A DNA stretch of 32,936 bases from UBA1146 sp963854815 (GTDB lineage Bacteria; Planctomycetota; UBA8108; UBA1146): NCBI GenBank assembly GCA_963854815.1, contig CAWLAN010000010.1, forward strand, positions 1 to 32,936. The letters run 5' to 3'. Made by a program: the position numbers and the translations under genes. The notes under the pieces were generated by a model. The model was not told the DNA's origin and did not search any database. It saw nothing but the letters and a program-made list of their open reading frames with translations. This document shows positions 15,965 through 25,016 of the stretch, in pieces; the stretch's first letter is position 1; each line of letters starts with the position of its first letter.

Positions 15965-16840
15965 GTGCCACGAGAATCGCAGTCGATCCATGGCAAGATA
16001 CTGCTGGGGGCGGGGATCTCCATCGAGGTGGCAAGAAACCTCATGGAGACTCCGGCGGCATGGATCATCTCGGAAGGACGCCGTGGCCGACTCGAGCGAA
16101 TCGAGTGGCGAGGACAAACCTACGCCCGCAAGATCTACCGCGTTACCTCCCCCCCATCTCTTCGTGTCTTGTTGCCCCTGCTGCCGGGAATCCTCCGCTG
16201 GAGTCGTGCGCGTCGATCGTGGCAGTCGATGGAAAAAGGGCATCGCGGTGGGCTGCCGCTGCCACTGCCGGTGGCACTCGAAGAGAGAGCCGATTGCGCG
16301 ATTCTCATCTCCTCCTGGATCAGTGGAGAACCGCTCCATCACTGGCATGCACGTGCTCTCAAGCAACAGTGGAAGAGCGTCGATGAATTTCGCTTCGCTC
16401 GCTGGATCGGAACGGAACTTCGCCGTGCCCTGGCAGGAGGCCTGACGACTCGCGACCTCTCCCCTTACAACGTACTGATCGATGGTCGACCAGAAGGCCC
16501 CTGGAGTTTCGGCATCGTCGACCTGGATGAATCCACAATTGGTCCACCCCCGGCAAGGCTCCAGACATTGCACTCGCTGGCCCAGGTCGGCCATTTGCCG
16601 CCGACCATCGGCCGGACACTGAAATGGCGAGCCATCGATGCTTTCCTCGAAGATGGGGGAAACGAACTACTGGGAGACCGACGCAGGGCCATCGAAGAAC
16701 TTGCAAACCACATCACACGACTCGACGAATCGAAGATGAAGCGACAGCTCCAGGAGGGAATAACCGACCCACTCGCCGGTTGGGGACTCGATGAGCAGGC
16801 CCTACCGGTCCCCCCCATCGGTGGTCGAAGGGGTCCCTGA
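15965..16840 (+). CDS. Lipopolysaccharide (Kdo/WaaP-type) kinase family protein
   Basis: A protein of about 291 residues of the small kinase-like family that phosphorylates LPS core sugars. Using the GTG start at 15965 it shows a VAIK-like Lys in YARKIYR (Lys56), a catalytic loop LTTRDLSPYNVLID with Asp164 and Asn169, and a DFG-like IVDLDES with Asp186. The fold is truncated relative to eukaryotic kinases, as usual for this family. I chose the GTG because GAGAGGA lies about 6 nt upstream; the longer frame from 15845 would overlap the divergent B3/4 gene. The enzyme acts at the inner face of the membrane during core assembly. It implies an LPS-bearing outer membrane, consistent with Planctomycetota. 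It is convergent with the flavoprotein fusion gene, 37 bp apart. Confidence 0.8.
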   Translation: MPRESQSIHGKILLGAGISIEVARNLMETPAAWIISEGRRGRLERIEWRGQTYARKIYRVTSPPSLRVLLPLLPGILRWSRARRSWQSMEKGHRGGLPLPLPVALEERADCAILISSWISGEPLHHWHARALKQQWKSVDEFRFARWIGTELRRALAGGLTTRDLSPYNVLIDGRPEGPWSFGIVDLDESTIGPPPARLQTLHSLAQVGHLPPTIGRTLKWRAIDAFLEDGGNELLGDRRRAIEELANHITRLDESKMKRQLQEGITDPLAGWGLDEQALPVPPIGGRRGP

Positions 16841-16877
16841 ACAGGGAGACTCTGTGGTTTCTCGATCTCGATTTTCC

Positions 16878-19124
16878 TCAGGCGTTTCGAATCGCCGCCA
16901 GCGAATCGAGACGAACCACATTTCCTGCCCCATCGACTGCTCCGAAGCGCAACACCGCCGTCGGGCACTCCTCGATGCATGCACTGCAGCGAACACACTG
17001 GGGATCCTCGAGCGGGATCCCGCGCTGGGCAAAGGACATCACATCGATCCCCTGGTGACACACCGCAGTACAGACATTGCAAGAGATGCAACGCGCCTTC
17101 TCGGAAATGATGCGAAAGCGGGAGAAGCGAGCGTAGATGTGCATCAGCGCCGCCAGCGGACAGGCAAATCGACACCAGACCCGACCCGAGAAGTGCCAGT
17201 AGAGACCGATCCCGAGAATCCCGGAAAAGAACAGATCGACCGTCCACTCGTAACTGAGCAGCGGAATTCCGGTCAAGATCGATGAATAGACAACCTCTGC
17301 CCAATTGCCGATGGTACTGCCCGGGAACAGCCATGAGGTGAGCCTCGCATCCAGCATCAAGAAGCACAGGAATAGCAGGAACTGCCCGATGAAGTTGAGC
17401 CGATTACTGAATATGCCATGGGGCATCTTCCTGCGCTGGGTATCGCCGAGAGTCTCGGCCAGCGCTCCACACGAACAGATCCAGCCGCAGTAGACTCCCT
17501 TCCCCCAGCGCCGGATCGCCAGTGGCAACAACACAAAAGTCTGGATCAGTGAGATCACCAACCATGCCGTCATCGGTTGGTCGCTGAAGACATTCCAGAA
17601 AAACAGCGGCCAGGCGAGGATCAGACCGAAGGCCCGCCAGTATTCGCGCCCCGGACCGTAGCCCTCCGCCACCGGAAACAGTGCATCGGCGATGCTCTTG
17701 AAGACACCGGCATCGAACAGACCGTTGTTGCCGAGCCACGGTAAGATCAGGTAAGGCAGCAGGAACAATGGCAGCGCCTGGATCGAGATCAGCGTCCAGG
17801 TCTGCCATCTGACATAGGGAGTCGGCCTGCGACGCATGCGGCGCAATCCGAACAGCAGCACCACCAGCGTAAAGACAAGGCTGTACCAGAAACCAGCCTC
17901 ACCGACACCGGTAGCGAGGGTTCCGAGCCATGTCGTCGGATCGGAGAAGGCACCACCGAGTCCGGACCACCACGTGTCAACCCCATGAGGAAATCCGCCC
18001 CGAGAACTCCACCACTCCGAGAATGGAAGCCACACGCCGGGTCTCTTCCAGTGATAGAGCAAGGTGCAGAAGATCAGCACCAGGACAAGACTCACCCAGC
18101 TGCGCCAGTTCCACTCTCCCCGGATCTTGATGCCACAGCGTCGCAGAAACTCGAGCGGAGCCTCACGGCCGATCATGGTGTACACGGAGGTTGCGGCGAT
18201 CTGTTTTTGTCCCTCGGAAACGCCCAGCGTCACCGAGTCGGACTCGATCGCCAGCACCTGCGATCGGAATTCGACCTCGAGAGTCTTGCCGGAAACTCGC
18301 TCAGCAACACGCTCGATGTTCTCGCTCTTGGGGCGGACCAGTTGATCGCCTCGATGGGACAAGGTCACCTGTGCCCCCGCATCGGCGAGTGCCACCGCAG
18401 CCTCGCAGGCGGAATCTCCACCACCGACCACCAGCACTGATTCCCCTCGATGATCGGAAGGATCATGCATTCGGTTGGAAACATGATCGAGGTCTTCGCC
18501 GACGACGCCGAGTTTGCGGTAGTTGCCGCTGCGTCCGATCGCAATCACCACTCGCTTCGCCTGGAGGGTCTCACCATCTACACAGCGGATCTGGAGCGAG
18601 TTCCCGCTGGCAGAGACCGACTCGACGCGGCAGGCGATCGGCTCGATACCCGCCTGAGTGGCTTGATCTCGCAGACTCTCGAGCAGCCCTTCTCGATCGA
18701 GATCCCCCTCCGGGAGTTGAAGATCTCCGGACGGTTTCATCTCGGGTGGGCAGGTGAAGATGGGTTTGCCGACCGGAAAGTTTTCGAGGGTATCGAGCAG
18801 ACGGGAAGATTCGAGCAGACGGTGCTCGATGCCACGTCGATGTGCCTCGACAGAGGCAGCGACTCCTGCAACCCCGGCACCGATGATGACGAGCGGAATC
18901 CGATCCTGTGCTGAATCGATCTCGGTTTGCGGGATGGCACGGACCACTCGAGTTCCCGAATCGATGGCGAACTTGAGCAATGGAATGCCGGTCAGATCTC
19001 CGACGATGAAGAGACCCCGAACATTGGTTGAAAAATCAGCGGCGACCTCGGGCAGCGGTTCGACCTGTCCCGATGGCCACTGCAGGTGGAGCCAGTGGCC
19101 AAATCCGGTCGTTTTCGCCGACAC
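16878..19124 (-). CDS. FAD/NAD(P) oxidoreductase fused to NapH-like Fe-S membrane protein
   Basis: A 748-residue fusion. Residues about 1-65 resemble the end of a flavoprotein domain (VRGLFIVGDLTGIPLLKFAI). Residues 75-335 form a thioredoxin-reductase-like domain: IIGAGVAGVAA (80-90) for FAD, VVIAIGRSGN, and LVVGGGDSACEAA (231-243) for NAD(P)H; no CxxC redox pair is at the TrxR position. Membrane segments follow from about 340 to 645. Then come the NapH/CcoG-type motifs YCGWICSCG (Cys546, 550, 552) and CRFAC (651, 655), and two [4Fe-4S] ferredoxin sites, CISCNVCTAVC (679-689) and CVRCSACIEEC (710-720). The layout suggests NAD(P)H electrons pass through flavin to Fe-S clusters at the membrane; the acceptor is unknown. 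The GTG start, 6 nt after the peptidase stop, has a weak ribosome binding site. Confidence 0.85.
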   Translation of the reverse strand: MSAKTTGFGHWLHLQWPSGQVEPLPEVAADFSTNVRGLFIVGDLTGIPLLKFAIDSGTRVVRAIPQTEIDSAQDRIPLVIIGAGVAGVAASVEAHRRGIEHRLLESSRLLDTLENFPVGKPIFTCPPEMKPSGDLQLPEGDLDREGLLESLRDQATQAGIEPIACRVESVSASGNSLQIRCVDGETLQAKRVVIAIGRSGNYRKLGVVGEDLDHVSNRMHDPSDHRGESVLVVGGGDSACEAAVALADAGAQVTLSHRGDQLVRPKSENIERVAERVSGKTLEVEFRSQVLAIESDSVTLGVSEGQKQIAATSVYTMIGREAPLEFLRRCGIKIRGEWNWRSWVSLVLVLIFCTLLYHWKRPGVWLPFSEWWSSRGGFPHGVDTWWSGLGGAFSDPTTWLGTLATGVGEAGFWYSLVFTLVVLLFGLRRMRRRPTPYVRWQTWTLISIQALPLFLLPYLILPWLGNNGLFDAGVFKSIADALFPVAEGYGPGREYWRAFGLILAWPLFFWNVFSDQPMTAWLVISLIQTFVLLPLAIRRWGKGVYCGWICSCGALAETLGDTQRRKMPHGIFSNRLNFIGQFLLFLCFLMLDARLTSWLFPGSTIGNWAEVVYSSILTGIPLLSYEWTVDLFFSGILGIGLYWHFSGRVWCRFACPLAALMHIYARFSRFRIISEKARCISCNVCTAVCHQGIDVMSFAQRGIPLEDPQCVRCSACIEECPTAVLRFGAVDGAGNVVRLDSLAAIRNA

Positions 19125-19130
19125 GATCGG

Positions 19131-20663
19131 TCAGATCCCGTGGACCATCTCGACCTTGCGATCGAGGCTGGCGATCATCACTGCAGGATCGAGCGGTTGC
19201 CCCGTCGCATCCTCGAGCAGTTCCAGTGGCATCCTGCGGCGACCGAGACGGTGCACCCGGGTCTGCAACCACTCCAGGATGGCGCCGAAGCGTCCCGCCG
19301 AGACCTCCGCCTCGATATCCATCTGTTTACCGATCGCCTGGTAGAACTGGGCCGAGTAGAGCGAACCGAGCAGATAGGTGGGGAAGTAGCCGAACGTTCC
19401 TAGACTCCAGTGAATGTCCTGCAGAACTCCATCGCTGTCGGTGTCGGGCTCAACACCGAGATATTGCTGCATCTTCTCACGCCACAAACCTGGCAGGTCA
19501 GAGGTGGTGATGGACCCGTCGAACAGCCCTTGCTCCAGTTCGAAGCGAAGAACCACGTGCAGGCCGTAGGTGACCTCATCCGCCTCGACCCTGATCAGCG
19601 ACGGCCGCACCGGGTTCACCGCCGCGGCCATCTCCCGCGGTGTCACCCCATCGAGCTGTGAGGGGAAGTACTGTCGCATCTTGGGCAAGAAGTGGCTCCA
19701 GAAGGACTCGGAGCGACCAATTTCGTTCTCCCAGAAGCGACTCTGCGATTCGTGGATCCCCAGCGAAATGCTCTCGCATAGAGGTGTGTGCTCCCAGGCC
19801 GGATCGAGACCTTGCTCGTACATGGCGTGACCCGCCTCGTGGATCACTCCGTACAGGTTGCTGGTGAACTCATCGGTGGAGACTCGGGTGGTGATGCGCA
19901 CATCATGGGGAGCTGCAGGGGACGTGCAGAAGGGATGAGCGGTGAAGTCGACCCCGCCACGTTCGAAGTCATAGCCCAGTTCAGTGGCAACTTCCCTGGC
20001 GAATGCGAGTTGCTTGTCGGGATCCCACGGCCCCTGCATGAAGGCGGGTTCGGTAGTCGGGTTTGCCAGAGCTCGGCCGATGATGTCCCGGATGCCCGGC
20101 ACCACTTGCTGGCAGATCTCCTCGAAACGGTGCGCGGTCATGCCGCGCTCGTAGAGGTTCATCAGGATGTCGTAGTGAGTACCGTCTCCATCCTGCAGAC
20201 AATCGGCAAATTGCTCCTGCAACCGGATCTGATTGGCGAGGTGCGGCTCGAACAGCGGGAAGTTGTCAGTCTCACGGGCAGATCGCCACGCCACCAGCGA
20301 CCGGGAAGTTGCCTCGGCAATTTCAGTAGCAAGAGCCGCGGGAATCCGCACCGCTTGGTCGTAGTCGTATCGAACCTCGCGCACCAGCGATTGAAGATCC
20401 GCATCTCCCGAGTCCGTTGCGACCTCCTCGGCGCGCTCGATGCACTCGCCCAGCGCCGGATCCTGGGCTCTCCTGTGCTTGATGCCGACCAGTTCCCCCA
20501 GAGCCGCAGCACGGGACTCCGCCCCTCCAGGCGGCATGTGTGTCTCCTGATCCCACTCCAGCACCGTGACAGCATGCTGAACCAGCGACACTTCCCTCAA
20601 CTTTTTCCTCAGTATTGTGATCGCATCAGGCTCCTGGGCAGTCTCCGGTGCCGCATCTCTCAT
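19131..20663 (-). CDS. Carboxypeptidase Taq (M32) family metallopeptidase
   Basis: A 510-residue cytosolic zinc carboxypeptidase of family M32, close to the usual length of about 500. The zinc motif HEAGH (275-279) lies in YGVIHEAGHAMYEQG, followed by the third-ligand region IHESQSRFWEN (303-313). Other family marks are the N-terminal VLEWDQETHMPPGG, HPF (243-245), IRVEADEVTYGLHV and DIHWSLGTFGYFPTYLLG. The enzyme removes C-terminal residues from peptides with broad specificity. The ATG overlaps the tdk stop by 4 nt, and the flavoprotein fusion begins 6 nt after its stop, so all three are coupled in one transcript. No functional tie between them is evident. Confidence 0.95.
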   Translation of the reverse strand: MRDAAPETAQEPDAITILRKKLREVSLVQHAVTVLEWDQETHMPPGGAESRAAALGELVGIKHRRAQDPALGECIERAEEVATDSGDADLQSLVREVRYDYDQAVRIPAALATEIAEATSRSLVAWRSARETDNFPLFEPHLANQIRLQEQFADCLQDGDGTHYDILMNLYERGMTAHRFEEICQQVVPGIRDIIGRALANPTTEPAFMQGPWDPDKQLAFAREVATELGYDFERGGVDFTAHPFCTSPAAPHDVRITTRVSTDEFTSNLYGVIHEAGHAMYEQGLDPAWEHTPLCESISLGIHESQSRFWENEIGRSESFWSHFLPKMRQYFPSQLDGVTPREMAAAVNPVRPSLIRVEADEVTYGLHVVLRFELEQGLFDGSITTSDLPGLWREKMQQYLGVEPDTDSDGVLQDIHWSLGTFGYFPTYLLGSLYSAQFYQAIGKQMDIEAEVSAGRFGAILEWLQTRVHRLGRRRMPLELLEDATGQPLDPAVMIASLDRKVEMVHGI

Positions 20664-21277
20664 CGGGTCAACTCACTCTCGGAAATGGTCTCGTCGATCC
20701 CTGCGATCCCCTCCAACCCGAGTGCATCGACGAAGTGCCTGGAACAAACCGGCTGATAAGTCTCGTCACCACCAACCTGCTTGCTTGGCCCATCCAGCAT
20801 CGCAACACCATCGATGCATTTCAGATTGAAGATCGCTTTGCGGTTACAGCGGTGACAGGTGGTCTTCAACTCCTCGATGGAATCGGCCAGCTCCATCAGA
20901 CGTCGACTTCCATCAAAGAGACGCGAGCGGAAGTCGGTTCTCAGACCGTAACAGATCACCGGAACTTCGACCTGATCGGCGATATCGCGCAGTTGTTCGA
21001 TGTGTGCCGCTGTCAGGAACTGGACCTCATCGACCAGAACACATTGCACACCCTTGAAATCAGCCGGATCGAGTCGCTCCGAAGCCGACAGTATGATGTG
21101 AGCCTGACGGTGCAATCCGGCTCGAGATGTCACCTCCCCCTCACCGAAACGATCATCGAAGCCAGGTTTGATGACGATGACCTTCTTACCCTGGCGCTCG
21201 TAATTGTGAGCCACCGCCAGCAAGTTCAACGTCTTGGCACTGCCGACGGTGCCGTGCCTGAAATATAACTTGGCCAT
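20660..21277 (-). CDS. tdk: Thymidine kinase (type II)
   Basis: A 205-residue cytosolic enzyme that phosphorylates thymidine for salvage. It begins MAKLYFRHGTVGSAKTLNLL; the P-loop is GTVGSAKT (9-16), with Ala where the canonical loop has the last Gly, a pattern like the GSSKT loops of some bacterial homologues. Other marks are DEVQF (83-87, catalytic Glu84) and the zinc site from CHRC (141-144) and CSRH (178-181). Length and motifs match the homotetrameric type II class. AGGAGG sits 6 nt before the ATG, and part of it is paired in an upstream hairpin (21286-21331). The gene is downstream of the ABC/DUF4340 genes and overlaps the carboxypeptidase by 4 nt. Confidence 0.95.
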   Translation of the reverse strand: MAKLYFRHGTVGSAKTLNLLAVAHNYERQGKKVIVIKPGFDDRFGEGEVTSRAGLHRQAHIILSASERLDPADFKGVQCVLVDEVQFLTAAHIEQLRDIADQVEVPVICYGLRTDFRSRLFDGSRRLMELADSIEELKTTCHRCNRKAIFNLKCIDGVAMLDGPSKQVGGDETYQPVCSRHFVDALGLEGIAGIDETISESELTR

Positions 21278-21285
21278 CGATTCCT

Positions 21286-21331
21286 CCTGCTACGGAGTCC
21301 ATCGACCTGTAGTCAATAGACCCGTAGCAGG
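21286..21331 (-). promoter_or_regulatory. Hairpin in the tdk leader that includes part of the ribosome binding site
   Basis: CCTGCTACGG and CCGTAGCAGG (21322-21331 and 21286-21295) form a perfect 10-bp stem. Inside it, GTCTAT and ATGGAC can extend the helix past a 1-nt bulge. In the tdk mRNA the 3' arm ends in CAGG, the first part of the CAGGAGG binding site, 8 nt before the ATG. No U-tract follows, so it is not an ordinary terminator. Confidence 0.6.
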
Positions 21332-21359
21332 GTAGCCCGGAGATGGGCACCGATCCATG

Positions 21360-22457
21360 CTAGCCGTCGGAGTCCGGATCTGGATCTGCGCCAGTTTCTG
21401 GCTCTGCTGGGGTTTCTGGCTGCGCTTGTGGTTGCGGCTGGTTTGCCGTGAGAGTGTCGAGCCCCTTGATCAGGGAATCCCTGACGTAACTCCTCAAAAT
21501 CACGGCTCGATTGTGGCCGGCAACCCGTGCATACACTCCCTCGCCACCGCCAATGAGGGGAGTCTCGTGACCGAATTGAAGCAAGAATGTCGAGCCATCT
21601 TCGAGTTCTCCCTCGATGAAGGAGTTGGGTGGTTCGAGACCGATTGCGGCCAGGTCCGAGGGATCGGCGGGCTCCGCTGCCCGTACATTCCGAAGCGACG
21701 AGAGCACCCCTTTCACGGTGGTGTCATCAGCGGCGGCTCGCTGCGGTTCGACGATCATCCAGACCGGATCCTCGGCTTCTGCCGTCTCGGTAGGCTGTTG
21801 CGTGGCATCAGGAACCGTGGTGCTTTCCCGTTCGAGCCGAACCACTCCATCGGAAGATCCGATGGTGAGACGACGAACTTCGGAATTGACAGGGAGTCGA
21901 AACAGATTCTTGTCGGTCCAGTTGCCCGCTTCGAGAGACCCTGCCCCGAATCCGGTTCGAAAGAGCAGGTTCCCGGTGACGCTGTAGACCGTGTCCTCAC
22001 CGGTGATGCGAATGAAGGAGCGACCGGAGCCATCAGGATCTCTCTTCCCCAACACCAGATCGCACAGCGACCCCCCCGCTGAATCGAACAAGGAGATCCT
22101 CAGGCCCGCATCGGGGCCAACCTGGAAATTGTCGTGGCTCGAAGCAGAGGAGGCCCTCTTCTCAGGGTCTGCGATGGCGCGTATATCGGCGAGCAATCTG
22201 TCGATCTCTGCCCGGTCGCCGGGAGAGTCCCACGCAGAGGGGAGACTCCAGTCCTGATTCTCCTTGACCAGCACAACCGACGAGTCCCCCTTCGTCATCT
22301 CGATCCGTGCCACTCGATCGAGTTCCAGTTCAGACAACTCGGCGATGGCAACCGGGATTTTCAGATCGACGGTGTATTCACTGTCGGAGTTGAGATAGAG
22401 GCTGATGCCTCCGATGATGATCGCAAGGATCATCAGCAGCACTTTTTTCGAACTCAC
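21360..22457 (-). CDS. DUF4340 domain protein (membrane-anchored)
   Basis: A 365-residue protein with an N-terminal membrane segment (VLLMILAIIIGGISLYL) followed by a beta-rich exported part. Its sequence pattern fits DUF4340: VARIEMTKGDSSVVLVKENQDWSL, then repeated blocks of the type LVLGKRDPDGSGRSFIRITGEDTVYSV and NLFRLPVNSEVRRLTI. The C-terminus is Pro/Gln/Glu-rich. DUF4340 proteins are regularly encoded after GldG-like ABC genes, as here; the ATG overlaps the GldG-like stop by 4 nt. It is probably an accessory part of that exporter, but no biochemical role is established that I can name. Confidence 0.85.
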   Translation of the reverse strand: MSSKKVLLMILAIIIGGISLYLNSDSEYTVDLKIPVAIAELSELELDRVARIEMTKGDSSVVLVKENQDWSLPSAWDSPGDRAEIDRLLADIRAIADPEKRASSASSHDNFQVGPDAGLRISLFDSAGGSLCDLVLGKRDPDGSGRSFIRITGEDTVYSVTGNLLFRTGFGAGSLEAGNWTDKNLFRLPVNSEVRRLTIGSSDGVVRLERESTTVPDATQQPTETAEAEDPVWMIVEPQRAAADDTTVKGVLSSLRNVRAAEPADPSDLAAIGLEPPNSFIEGELEDGSTFLLQFGHETPLIGGGEGVYARVAGHNRAVILRSYVRDSLIKGLDTLTANQPQPQAQPETPAEPETGADPDPDSDG

Positions 22458-24271
22458 TGGGTCACCTCCTCGACCTGTTGAGCTCGGCGCGCAGAAAGAA
22501 ACTGGCTCTCGTACTTCTGCGCAGCTGAGTGACGTCGCGCCACCAGCACCATGTAGAACACCAGCAACAAGAGCGGAATCCCGACCATGTTGCCGTAGCT
22601 GGCAAGCCTGCGCTCCTGGCGCGAGGTATCTCTCAGAGCGGTCGAAACCTGCACCTTGGAGCGAATCGTCGACAGATCGGGATCGAGAGCGAGAGCCTCG
22701 ATCGCCCCGAGCAGGAACCGGACATTCTGACGGTACTGGATCAACGATCCGTACTTGGCGATGTCCGCCGAACCGAGTAGCAATACGCGACTGCTACGAG
22801 CATCGATGGCAGGGACGGTCGGCCCACTGGTGGCATCGGTCTCCTCGGTCGGATCCCACGGTGGAACGGTCGATCCCTGCTCGAAGGTCAACGGGAAGAT
22901 CCCTTCGATGAACAGTGCAAGTTTGTGCTGAGCGAGGGAACCAGGGTCTTGCGGTTTGTCGCGCATCTGAAGGGTGTAGCCGGGACTGAAGGGAGCCAGC
23001 CAGGACTCGCGAGAGGAACTGGCCAGCACCGTCACCTCGAGACCTGCCGCAGCTACCACCGCTTCGTCGACGATCAGGGGACTGGCGAAAGGAAAGACGA
23101 TCGACCCGATTCCCCGCGTCAGAGGTGAAGTGCCATCGAGGCCGTTGCCTGATGCCATCGGGCACAGTTTCAGCGGCGCGGGTCTCTGCATCGGTCCCAG
23201 GGCTGTGTTCTGCATGATCGTGATGGAACCGCACTCGTCGCTGGCCACCAGCATGTGCGGCTGGATCTGGATTCCCCACGCCTGCAGCGTCTCGGCCAGT
23301 CCCGGAGCCAGCGGTGTCATCTGTACCGTTTGATCGAGTTTCCCGGCAGTTGTCGAGGCAAAGAAGATGACCGGACGACCATCGGCGATGAATCGTTCCA
23401 GTTCGTAACGCTGTCTGGGAGTTGTCCCGTCGGGCTCTGCAACGATGAGGATCACCGCTTCTTCTGGCACCGGATTCTGCTCGGAGAGATCGATGGAGAC
23501 GACTTCGAATCTATCCTTCAGAACACTGTCGATGAAGGGACTGAATTGTCCCGTCGGTTGCGGCAGAGGGCGACCATCAGGAGTGGTGCTGATTTGATCC
23601 CCGGGTCGACCATGGAAGAACGCGATGACAGGTTTCTGTCGCATCGAGAGTTTCACGATACGACTGACCAGTTCGTACTCCAGTCCCTCGAGATTGGAAT
23701 GAACCGGGATCCCTTCCGTCTCGCGATCGAGATACTTCAGCAGCAATGAGCTGTAGAACGGAACGATCTCGAATCCATCGTCCTTGAAAGATCTCCCCTG
23801 GAGTTCTGGAATTCCCTGCTGGGCCAGTTCTCGCTTCTTCTCATCGGCCGGCGAAACGGGCCCGCCAAGAAACGCCCGCATCGGATCGGATTCTACAACG
23901 TCGCCAGCCTCCTCCTTGGCCTGGACGTAGGCCTCGATGACACGATTTGGATCCTTGACCAGGATCTCGACCTTCGCTCCAGCGGCGCTGGCGGCACGCT
24001 GGAACTCATCCAGGAAATCGACGGTGTCGCGCCGCAGATTCTGCAATCCGGAAGGCATCTTCTCACTGACCCAGTACTCGATGGTGATCGGTTCCTCGAG
24101 CCTGGCCAGGATCCTACCGGTCTCAGCACTGACGGTGTGCACTCCGGCGCTGGTCAGGTCGATGCGACGGTCGAAGCGTTGGGAAACGCCATTACAAACC
24201 ACCATCAAGACGAACAGCACCAGCAGCGAAACAGACCAGCGCAGCAGGAAACTTTTCTTTCTTTCGATCAT
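22454..24271 (-). CDS. GldG-like ABC transporter auxiliary protein
   Basis: A 605-residue membrane protein with one hydrophobic segment near the N-terminus (WSVSLLVLFVLMVVCNGV) and one near the C-terminus (GIPLLLLVFYMVLVARRH). The large exported part between them begins FDRRIDLTSAGVHTVSAETG and ITIEYWVSEKMP, typical of GldG/ABC-type uncharacterised transport proteins, with a ThuA/GATase-like central domain (VAEPDGTTPRQRYELERFIADGRPVIFF region). It follows the ABC permease by 10 nt and overlaps the DUF4340 gene by 4 nt. GldG is best known from Bacteroidetes gliding and type IX secretion, but homologous sets occur widely in non-gliding bacteria, so gliding should not be inferred. Confidence 0.85.
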   Translation of the reverse strand: MIERKKSFLLRWSVSLLVLFVLMVVCNGVSQRFDRRIDLTSAGVHTVSAETGRILARLEEPITIEYWVSEKMPSGLQNLRRDTVDFLDEFQRAASAAGAKVEILVKDPNRVIEAYVQAKEEAGDVVESDPMRAFLGGPVSPADEKKRELAQQGIPELQGRSFKDDGFEIVPFYSSLLLKYLDRETEGIPVHSNLEGLEYELVSRIVKLSMRQKPVIAFFHGRPGDQISTTPDGRPLPQPTGQFSPFIDSVLKDRFEVVSIDLSEQNPVPEEAVILIVAEPDGTTPRQRYELERFIADGRPVIFFASTTAGKLDQTVQMTPLAPGLAETLQAWGIQIQPHMLVASDECGSITIMQNTALGPMQRPAPLKLCPMASGNGLDGTSPLTRGIGSIVFPFASPLIVDEAVVAAAGLEVTVLASSSRESWLAPFSPGYTLQMRDKPQDPGSLAQHKLALFIEGIFPLTFEQGSTVPPWDPTEETDATSGPTVPAIDARSSRVLLLGSADIAKYGSLIQYRQNVRFLLGAIEALALDPDLSTIRSKVQVSTALRDTSRQERRLASYGNMVGIPLLLLVFYMVLVARRHSAAQKYESQFLSARRAQQVEEVTQ

Positions 24272-24281
24272 CAGTTCCCCC

Positions 24282-25016
24282 TCACTGTCTCTTCATCTCG
24301 ACCTGGAACACTGTCAGTGCCAGGAAGAACAGGGAACCGGACAGGAAATAGACCACATCGCTGATGGCCAGCACCCCTCGCTCGATCGCCCGGAAATGCG
24401 TTTGAACTCCGAGCGACTCGACGACTCGAGAAACTGCCGGGTAGGTTCCCGACAGGTACATGGCGAAGTCAGGACTCAGTACCAGTACCAAAACGATGCC
24501 GACAAACACCCCCACCAGCAACGATACAACCTGGTTACGCGACAGCGCTGACACCCAGCATCCGAGCGCGAGGAACATCATCCCGGACAGTATGGTGCCG
24601 ATGTAGCCGCCGATGATCGGTCCCCAATCGACGGGGCTAACCGCCAACCATGCGATGGTGAGCGGGATGCCGAAGCTGCAGACCACGCTGGCCAGAAGAA
24701 CGATCAATGCCGCCAGCCACTTGCCGATCACCAGATCCGTGACACGGATCGGCAGCGACAGAAGCACTTCGGTGGTTCCGGTCCTCATTTCTTCCGACCA
24801 CAGTCGCATCGTCACCGCCGGAGCGAACACCATCAGCATGAACGGAGTCAGTCCGAACCAGACCCGCATATCCGCGCTCTCGATGATGAAAAAAGGAGAG
24901 AACTGAAAAAAGAAGAAGGACAGGATCGCGATCTGCAAGGCGATGAAGATCCAGGCGATGGGGGTACCGAAGTACGCTCCGCATTCGCGTCTTGCGATGA
25001 TGAGTATCGATTTCAT
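24282..25016 (-). CDS. ABC-2 type permease (GldF-like)
   Basis: An integral membrane protein of about 244 residues with six hydrophobic segments. It begins MKSILIIARRECGAYFGTPI, the usual start of ABC-2/GldF-type permeases, and contains LRLWSEEM-like sequence (MRLWSEEMRTGTTEVLLSLPI) and a conserved LVIGKWLAALIV segment. I start at the ATG at 25016, which overlaps the ATPase stop by one base (TGATG); the open frame extends further up inside the ATPase gene but without a supporting ribosome binding site. With the ATPase it forms the core of an exporter; the GldG-like and DUF4340 proteins are the probable partners. Confidence 0.9.
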   Translation of the reverse strand: MKSILIIARRECGAYFGTPIAWIFIALQIAILSFFFFQFSPFFIIESADMRVWFGLTPFMLMVFAPAVTMRLWSEEMRTGTTEVLLSLPIRVTDLVIGKWLAALIVLLASVVCSFGIPLTIAWLAVSPVDWGPIIGGYIGTILSGMMFLALGCWVSALSRNQVVSLLVGVFVGIVLVLVLSPDFAMYLSGTYPAVSRVVESLGVQTHFRAIERGVLAISDVVYFLSGSLFFLALTVFQVEMKRQ

